Source of the DNA: JBCDBH01 sp039184055
GTDB lineage: Bacteria; Acidobacteriota; Thermoanaerobaculia; Multivoradales; J023
Length of the DNA: 6,040 nucleotides
NCBI GenBank assembly: GCA_039184055.1
Contig: JBCDBH010000365.1
Location: forward strand, 1 to 6,040
Direction of reading: 5' to 3'
How positions within the stretch are numbered: the stretch's first letter is position 1; the number at the start of each line of letters is the position of its first letter. Positions 1 through 4,825 of this stretch are shown piece by piece. The notes under the pieces are model-generated. The model saw only the letters and a list, made by a program, of their open reading frames with translations, was not told the origin of the DNA and ran no database searches. The position numbers and the translations under genes were made by a program.

Positions 1-1796
1 ATCAAGACCACGCTGGCGGCGAAATAGAGCAGGTTGAGCGGTAGACCGAAACGCAAGAAATCGGTGAAGCGATAGCCGCCGACACCGTAGACATAGGTGT
101 TGGTTTGATACCCGATCGGCGTCGCGAAGCTCGCCGACGACGCGATACACGTGGCGATGACGAACGGCCGCGCGTCGACCCCGAGCGCCTCGCCGAGACT
201 GAGCGCGATCGGCGTCATCACCGCGACCGTGGCGTTGTTCGACAGCGTCTCGGTCATGATCGACGTGGTCAGGTAGACCACCGCGAGCGCCGCGTACGGA
301 CGCCACTCGGGCGCCAACCACGACACCTCGACCAGCGACGCGATGGCTCGACCGATCACCCCGTCGGCACCGGTCGAATGCATCGCCACACCGAAAGCGA
401 GCATGCTGTAGATCAGGATCAGGATGCTCCACTCGACCGATGCATAGCCTTCACGAGGCTCGATGACACGACTCAACAAGAGCACCGCGACGCCACACAA
501 CGCGGCGGCGACGATCGGCAAAATGTTGAGAGCCGCCACCACAACCACCGCGACCACCGTGGCGAGCACGAAGGGCGCACGGGTTCGGAGTGACTTGGTG
601 GGCACCGCCGGCGCGTCGAGCAACAAAATGTCCTTGAGCTGACGGAGCTGCGAGATCGCGCTGTCGGTGCCCATCATCAACAACAGATCGCCCGGCTCGA
701 TCACCACCTCGTCGATTTGTTGACGCAGGTTGTGACCCCGACGATGGATGGCGAGCAGGACGAGTCGGTAGCGCTGGCGGAAGTTGACGTCACCGAGGCG
801 CTCACCGACGAGCGGTGAGGTCGGACCGATGATGCCTTCGACGATCGAGCCTTCGGCGGCGGCGACCGTTTCGAGACCGCTGCCCTTCATATCGGTGATC
901 GCCAACCCGTCGATGGCGCGCGCGGCGACGAACCCCGACGGCTTGGCCGCCAACACCAGACGATCCCCAGCGGCCAAACGCAGCGCGGTGAGATCGCGTT
1001 CGGCGACGCCTTCACGAATCAGCTCGGCCACCCGCACCACACGGCTCCGCAACCCGGCCTCGACCACCGTCTTGCCCACCAGCGCCGAACCGTCACGCAC
1101 ATAGGCCTCGAGGATGAACTCACGACGATCCTCGGGGGTGAGCAACGAGGTCAAGGTTTCGCGATCGGGCAGCGCTTTCTTGCCGAAGATCAGCAGATAG
1201 GCCGTACCGAGCACGAGGAGTGGCAAACCGGCCACGCTGAGCTCGAACATCGACAGGGGCTCTTCACCCGAGCTCTCGAGAATGCCACTGGCGAGAATGT
1301 TGGTGCTGGTACCGACCAGGGTGCAGACACCACCAAAAATCGACGCGTAGGAAAGCGGGATCAACAGCTTCGAAGCCGGCACCCCGGCGGTGCGCGCCAA
1401 GCTCAGCACCACCGGTAGAAAAATCATCACCACCGGTGTGTTGTTGATGAACGCCGAGGTGATCGCGACCAGGAGCGTGAGCCCGAGCATCAACACGATG
1501 TAGCCGCGTTTCGCGAGGCCGTCGAGGCCGCTGGCCAAGCGATCGACCACGCCACACCGCGACAACGCGGCGCTGAGCACGAACATGGCGGCGATGGTGA
1601 TCGGCGCCGGATTGGCGAAGACCACCAGCAGCTCTTCGACCTTGGGAAGGGAATTGCCTTCGATCGGCAAATAACCCGCCAAGACCAATGCCGCGAAGAC
1701 GACAAAGGCCGTTTGATCCGGTGACACCCGCTCGAGCACGAAGCTGACCAGCGCCGCGACGAGCAGGAGCATGATGAAGATCACCTCCCAACCCAT
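1..1796 (-). CDS. SLC13/DASS family transporter with two internal RCK_C (TrkA_C) domains, 3' end outside window
   Basis: Inner-membrane anion transporter of the divalent anion:sodium symporter type; family substrates are sulfate, dicarboxylates or phosphate, and the substrate here is unassigned. About 598 residues are visible and the frame runs off the left edge; relatives of this architecture are roughly 600 residues, so only a few are probably missing. It reads from MGWEVIFIM as two hydrophobic halves (about 1-220 and 400-598). Each half carries the family's substrate/Na+ loop: SFINNTPVV (N118-N119-T120) and TLSNNAT (S519-N520-N521-A522-T523). The stretch SASFATPIGYQTN (554-566) resembles the Na+/sulfate symporter signature. 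Between the halves, about 227-300 and 305-390, are two cytoplasmic RCK_C-like domains, each with the pattern of a GKTV- or GERL-like turn followed by a GDRLVL or GDLLLM strand. The ATG at 1796 is the first start, with no clear Shine-Dalgarno. A hairpin separates it from the upstream receptor gene. The family call is strong; the substrate is unknown. Confidence 0.9.
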   Translation of the reverse strand, partial: MGWEVIFIMLLLVAALVSFVLERVSPDQTAFVVFAALVLAGYLPIEGNSLPKVEELLVVFANPAPITIAAMFVLSAALSRCGVVDRLASGLDGLAKRGYIVLMLGLTLLVAITSAFINNTPVVMIFLPVVLSLARTAGVPASKLLIPLSYASIFGGVCTLVGTSTNILASGILESSGEEPLSMFELSVAGLPLLVLGTAYLLIFGKKALPDRETLTSLLTPEDRREFILEAYVRDGSALVGKTVVEAGLRSRVVRVAELIREGVAERDLTALRLAAGDRLVLAAKPSGFVAARAIDGLAITDMKGSGLETVAAAEGSIVEGIIGPTSPLVGERLGDVNFRQRYRLVLLAIHRRGHNLRQQIDEVVIEPGDLLLMMGTDSAISQLRQLKDILLLDAPAVPTKSLRTRAPFVLATVVAVVVVAALNILPIVAAALCGVAVLLLSRVIEPREGYASVEWSILILIYSMLAFGVAMHSTGADGVIGRAIASLVEVSWLAPEWRPYAALAVVYLTTSIMTETLSNNATVAVMTPIALSLGEALGVDARPFVIATCIASSASFATPIGYQTNTYVYGVGGYRFTDFLRFGLPLNLLYFAASVVL

Positions 1797-1847
1797 GGCC
1801 GTACTGTATCCCGCTTGGGTCGTGTCATTGAAAGACGCCAAACGAGA

Positions 1848-1875
1848 CGGGCCGGCATCATGCGACGCCGGCCCG
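1848..1875 (-). terminator. Probable rho-independent terminator of the TonB receptor gene
   Basis: A perfect 9-bp GC-only stem (1848-1856 with 1867-1875) encloses a 10-base loop. It starts 29 bases beyond the receptor stop codon in the leftward direction. The sequence after it on the minus strand (GTCTCGTTTGGCGTCTTTC) is only moderately T-rich, so the terminator is imperfect. Its position between two co-directional genes supports termination, and suggests that the transporter gene downstream has its own promoter. Confidence 0.6.
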
Positions 1876-1886
1876 CTTCTCCACCA

Positions 1887-1899
1887 TCACACGGTGTGA
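1887..1899. repeat. Short inverted repeat TCACAC-G-GTGTGA just past the receptor stop codon
   Basis: Six-base arms with a single central base lie 4 bases beyond the stop codon of the receptor gene and next to the GC-rich hairpin. As an RNA hairpin it would have no usable loop, so it reads better as a dyad in DNA (a possible protein-binding site) or as chance. No function is assigned. Confidence 0.3.
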
Positions 1900-1903
1900 C
1901 CGA

Positions 1904-4210
1904 TCAGAAACGAAAGTCGAGAGCGATCCGCGCGCTCTGTCCCGGTTCGAAAATCCGCTGCCGTGTGAAGGGGCTGGGTGAATTGAGGTGGTCCGTGTAC
2001 GCCTCGTCGGTGAGGTTGAAGACCCCGGCGCTGAGCGACAGCTCCGGAGTCAGCCGCCACGCCGCCATCACGTCGAAGAGCTCGTAGCCTTCGGTCGGGC
2101 TCTCGAAACGCGAGGTCGCGACCCGATCTTGATCGTCGACGAAGCGTCCCTCGACATCGATCGACAGCCGACCGTCGAAGACGAGGAACTGGGCACCCAA
2201 CGTCGCCCGAAACGGCGGCGTGCCGAACGCCGGCTCGTCGAAGGTCGTGTCTTCACCACGCACCTGATCGAGCGCGATATGCCAGGCGACGTTGCGATTC
2301 ACCCGATGATCGAGCCGCAGCTCGCCACCCCAGAAATCGGCCTCGCCATTCACATAGCGATAAACCGTCTGGGGCGACAGCGGCAGACGACGTGGCAGCG
2401 TTGGATCGGGCACGATGGTGATGTAGTCGTCGATCGTGCGGTAGAAGAGATCGACCTGCAACAACACGTCACCGAAGCGAGCCCGGCTGCCGATGTTGAG
2501 CTCCAAGGCTTCCTCGGCGACGAGCTGGGGATTGCCCATCAGCTCGGCGGCGATCTGGAATTTGGTGGCCGGAAACCGATCGCTGTACAGCTCGAGCACG
2601 CTCGGCGTCCGGACCGTGCGACCGGCACCGACGGTCAACGACCAGCCGTCTTGCACCTCGAAAGCCGCCGAGATCGCCGCGCTCACGTGGGTGTCGTCCT
2701 GGTCAGGATCACCGACCGTGTTGGCGAGATAAAACGCGGTCAGATCGTCGGCGCTCGACTCGACCGCGTCGATACGCACCGTCGCACCGACCTGGGTCCG
2801 GGCGCCGACCCACACCGCCTGCGCCCAGCCACCGAGATCCTCGATCGTCGCCTCGGGCCAGACATTGTCGGTGAAGATCAGGAAGTCGTTGGACCGGCGA
2901 AAAATCCGCCGTTCCGCCATCTGCTCGGTGCGATAGAGATCACCACCGAACGACCACTCGACCGCGCCGCGAATCAACGAGAAACGCGCCCGCGCCCCGC
3001 TGGTATCGGCCTCGGTCGGCAGATCGACCCGCAAGCCGAACGGCGGAATCCGTCCCGGCGCCGGTTGCGCGGTCGGTTTCTCGTCGTTGTTCATCCGGTG
3101 GTTCTTGAGGTTGCGATACGCCTGGACGTAGACCTCGTCGAACGTGTCACCACCGGTCTTGCTCGCCGACACCGCGTGTGACCGGGTATGGAAATAGGTC
3201 GCGTCGAGCAAGCGTCCTGGGTAGTCGATGTCATTCTGCTGCTGATAGCCGCCCAGGTATTCGACCAGCCACGAGTCGGTGGGTTGCCACCCCAGATGCC
3301 AGCGCAGATCGGTGCTCTCGTAGTCACCCGGCACCTCGGCGCCGTCACCGTCTTCATAGTCGTCACCCGTTCGATAGCCACCGTTGACGAGAAACCGCCA
3401 GCGCTCCGAGCCGGCGCCGACCGATAGATAGCCATCGGCCCGATCACCGTTGTCGGACCACGCACCTCCGGCACGCCCCTGCCACGACAGGCCCCCCGTC
3501 GAGAACGCCGGCCGGCTCGTCACCAGCTCGAGCGCGCTCATCGTGCCGGCGCCCCAGGTGAGAGCGTAGGGGCCCTTGACCACACGCACGGTGTCGATGG
3601 CGTGCGGTCCGACATGACTGATGCCCGAGTCCATCCGCGCCGGACCGGCGGGAAAGGTACGGGTGCCATCGACGAAGAGACCGACCTGCTCTTCCTGCAG
3701 ACCCCGGATCGACGGCTCGAGATTGATCGCGCCGCGACGCTTGGCGGCCACGCCGTTCAAGCCACGCATCGCCTCGGCAAGATCACCACCACCACGTTCC
3801 ATTTCGCTACCCGGAACGTCGACCTCGGTGGCCAGCTCCGGCATCGCCGCGGTCACCACGATTTCGCCCCGGGCGGTCAAACGGGTCAGATCGACCTCGA
3901 CATCCGTGGCTTGCGCCGAGACCCGTAGCGACCGTGGTCGAAACCCGCTCGCTTCGACCTCGAGCCGGACGGCTCCGCTGAGATCGGCCAGCTCGAAACG
4001 GCCATCGCTCGCCGTGGTCGCCACCGCGGTGGCGCCTGCCGCCGCGCGCGCCCGAACCGTCGCTCCTTCGACCGGCTCGCCGTTCCCATCGACGACACGA
4101 CCGTCGACCGCCAGCGCGGCCCCGGCACAGAGCATCAAGCTCACCCAGAGAAAGCTCGTCCACACGGCATTCCAGCCACAACGAAGCTGCTTTTTTCTTC
4201 CAGAGAACAT
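1904..4210 (-). CDS. TonB-dependent outer-membrane receptor with N-terminal carboxypeptidase-regulatory-like domain
   Basis: A 768-residue gated outer-membrane beta-barrel importer, energised by TonB-ExbBD. Order of parts: signal peptide 1-34 (basic start, hydrophobic core, ALA before V35); a carboxypeptidase-regulatory-like beta-sandwich at about 36-110 (GRVVDGNGEPVEGATV); a TonB-box-like GEIVVTA at 115-121; a plug at about 128-235 with SIRGLQEEQVGLFVDGTR, RMD at 192-194 and VRVVKGPYAL; and a barrel of about 500 residues ending in ARIALDFRF with the terminal Phe used for barrel insertion. The RMD/KGP plug pattern and the EPGQSARI ending recall OprC/NosA and catecholate-receptor relatives, but the mature protein has no cysteine, so the OprC Cys-Met copper site is absent. 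The start is fixed by an in-frame TAA upstream and by AGAGGGAG 8 bases before the ATG. The gene lies 129 bases after the Cys-rich gene on the same strand. Substrate unknown; class near certain. Confidence 0.95.
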   Translation of the reverse strand: MFSGRKKQLRCGWNAVWTSFLWVSLMLCAGAALAVDGRVVDGNGEPVEGATVRARAAAGATAVATTASDGRFELADLSGAVRLEVEASGFRPRSLRVSAQATDVEVDLTRLTARGEIVVTAAMPELATEVDVPGSEMERGGGDLAEAMRGLNGVAAKRRGAINLEPSIRGLQEEQVGLFVDGTRTFPAGPARMDSGISHVGPHAIDTVRVVKGPYALTWGAGTMSALELVTSRPAFSTGGLSWQGRAGGAWSDNGDRADGYLSVGAGSERWRFLVNGGYRTGDDYEDGDGAEVPGDYESTDLRWHLGWQPTDSWLVEYLGGYQQQNDIDYPGRLLDATYFHTRSHAVSASKTGGDTFDEVYVQAYRNLKNHRMNNDEKPTAQPAPGRIPPFGLRVDLPTEADTSGARARFSLIRGAVEWSFGGDLYRTEQMAERRIFRRSNDFLIFTDNVWPEATIEDLGGWAQAVWVGARTQVGATVRIDAVESSADDLTAFYLANTVGDPDQDDTHVSAAISAAFEVQDGWSLTVGAGRTVRTPSVLELYSDRFPATKFQIAAELMGNPQLVAEEALELNIGSRARFGDVLLQVDLFYRTIDDYITIVPDPTLPRRLPLSPQTVYRYVNGEADFWGGELRLDHRVNRNVAWHIALDQVRGEDTTFDEPAFGTPPFRATLGAQFLVFDGRLSIDVEGRFVDDQDRVATSRFESPTEGYELFDVMAAWRLTPELSLSAGVFNLTDEAYTDHLNSPSPFTRQRIFEPGQSARIALDFRF

Positions 4211-4218
4211 TCTTCTCT

Positions 4219-4226
4219 CTCCCTCT
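4219..4226 (-). promoter_or_regulatory. Ribosome binding site of the TonB receptor gene
   Basis: AGAGGGAG on the minus strand lies 8 bases before the ATG at 4210, within a purine-only run. An in-frame TAA about 21 bases upstream of the ATG rules out a longer protein, so this site and the signal peptide directly behind it settle the start. Confidence 0.8.
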
Positions 4227-4252
4227 TTCTTTTATGAAACACACGTACATCA

Positions 4253-4268
4253 CACCGCGCATGCGGTG
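4253..4268 (-). promoter_or_regulatory. Inverted repeat in the leader of the TonB receptor gene
   Basis: CACCGC-GCAT-GCGGTG forms a 6-bp stem with a 4-base loop and contains the perfect palindrome CGCATGCG. It lies about 43 bases upstream of the receptor start, between the Cys-rich gene and the receptor. It could be a DNA operator dyad or a leader hairpin. It is not AT-rich and does not look like a Fur box. I see no convincing -10/-35 pair in this 129-base gap, so a receptor-specific promoter is not shown. Confidence 0.35.
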
Positions 4269-4339
4269 CATACACTCCGTCCAACACAGGACTCCACACC
4301 GACCGACCGTGCGATCGATGACGACGGATGAAAGAACGG

Positions 4340-4771
4340 TCAGACGAGGGTGGCGCGTGGTGGCGCCCGTGGACCGTGGAGAGAGAGAAGAACCGAGCAC
4401 AGCGGCGGCGCGGTAAAGAGATGTCGGGCTGGATCCGGTCGCCGGTTCGGCAGCAGCTGCCCTGGGCCCGTGCTGAGCGCCTCGTGCTCCTTGCCGACCG
4501 CCACGACCGCCGATTCGGCATCGGCGCAACCCGGATGACGGGCGAGGATGTGCTCACCTTCGAGCTCGCGAACGTCCCGCCGCGCGGTGAGCATGCAGCA
4601 ACAATCACCACCATCGGTGGCGCAGCTCATCACGCACACGGTGACCTTGGGCTGCCAGGTCGATGCCGGCAGCGCGACCACTTCGAGCGAGATCACCGCC
4701 CACAGCCCGACCAGCGCGACCCATATACGTCGCGACCAGATCGACCGTATGGGCGACCGACGATGAAGCAT
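4340..4771 (-). CDS. Small cysteine-rich exported protein upstream of the TonB receptor, unknown family
   Basis: A 143-residue protein I do not recognise as a named family. A basic N-terminus (MLHRRSPIRSIWSRR) precedes a hydrophobic stretch at about 16-36 (IWVALVGLWAVISLEVVALP), which fits a signal peptide or anchor; a VVA or LPA site near 33-36 could be cleaved. The exported part begins with a cysteine cluster, C46-x3-C50-x6-C57-C58-C59, then C82 and C125, with scattered histidines and a Pro/Arg-rich end (GPRAPPRA). About three quarters of third codon positions are G or C by hand count, like the neighbouring genes. This, together with the export signal, favours this frame over overlapping frames on both strands. 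Clustered cysteines in a small secreted protein beside a TonB receptor suggest periplasmic metal binding; that is inference. The start lacks a clear Shine-Dalgarno; it may share a transcript with the receptor gene. Confidence 0.6.
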   Translation of the reverse strand: MLHRRSPIRSIWSRRIWVALVGLWAVISLEVVALPASTWQPKVTVCVMSCATDGGDCCCMLTARRDVRELEGEHILARHPGCADAESAVVAVGKEHEALSTGPGQLLPNRRPDPARHLFTAPPLCSVLLSLHGPRAPPRATLV

Positions 4772-4783
4772 GATTCATTTCTA

Positions 4784-4795
4784 TCGCGCTCGCGA
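4784..4795. promoter_or_regulatory. Inverted repeat TCGCG-CT-CGCGA in the divergent intergenic region
   Basis: Five-base arms with a two-base centre lie 12 bases upstream of the Cys-rich gene start and 30 bases upstream of the nuclease-helicase start. It overlaps the candidate -35 hexamer of the rightward promoter. The position would suit an operator, but short GC-only dyads arise easily in this base composition. Confidence 0.3.
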
Positions 4796-4819
4796 CACTT
4801 TGGCTAGAGGAAGTATGCT
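4792..4819 (+). promoter_or_regulatory. Candidate promoter of the nuclease-helicase gene
   Basis: GCGACA (4792-4797, four of six matches to TTGACA) is followed after 16 bases by TATGCT (4814-4819, four of six matches to TATAAT). Initiation would fall about 7 bases further on, at or next to the ATG at 4826, giving a leaderless or almost leaderless transcript. The matches are modest. Confidence 0.35.
4806..4813 (+). promoter_or_regulatory. Possible Shine-Dalgarno of the nuclease-helicase gene, long spacing
   Basis: AGAGGAAG lies 12 bases before the ATG at 4826, further away than usual. An ATG at 4815 is nearer but is in another frame and opens only a shadow reading frame. In-frame TAG at 4805 rules out an upstream start. 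If the TATGCT at 4814 is the true -10 element, this motif would lie in the promoter spacer and not in the mRNA, so the two readings exclude each other. Confidence 0.35.
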
Positions 4820-4825
4820 CGGCCC

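Noticed and set aside
1264..1791. 175-codon - strand frame beginning TTG at 1791
   Set aside because: It is a shifted frame of the transporter gene. The frame from 1796 gives continuous hydrophobic SLC13 sequence with both conserved loops.
1803..1828. Promoter for the transporter gene: ATGACA (minus, 1828-1823) and TACAGT (minus, 1808-1803)
   Set aside because: Each hexamer matches the sigma-70 consensus fairly well, but the spacer is only 14 bases, too short for a normal promoter.
1988..3181. 397-codon open frame on the + strand
   Set aside because: It lies wholly antisense to the TonB receptor gene, whose signal peptide, plug, barrel and terminal Phe are all recognisable. The antisense translation is rich in Arg, Asp and Gly with no domain; long antisense frames are expected in high-GC DNA.
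3621..4331. 236-codon + strand frame and 240-codon - strand frame (3807-4529) over the receptor start
   Set aside because: Both overlap the receptor's signal peptide region, and translate to low-complexity Arg/Ser/Thr/Pro sequence without motifs.
4141..4807. Competing frames over the Cys-rich gene: - strand 4141-4614, + strand 4328-4807, + strand 4548-4766
   Set aside because: None has an export signal or domain; their compositions are Arg/Ser-rich. The 4340-4771 minus frame has a signal peptide, a cysteine cluster and G/C-rich third positions like its neighbours.
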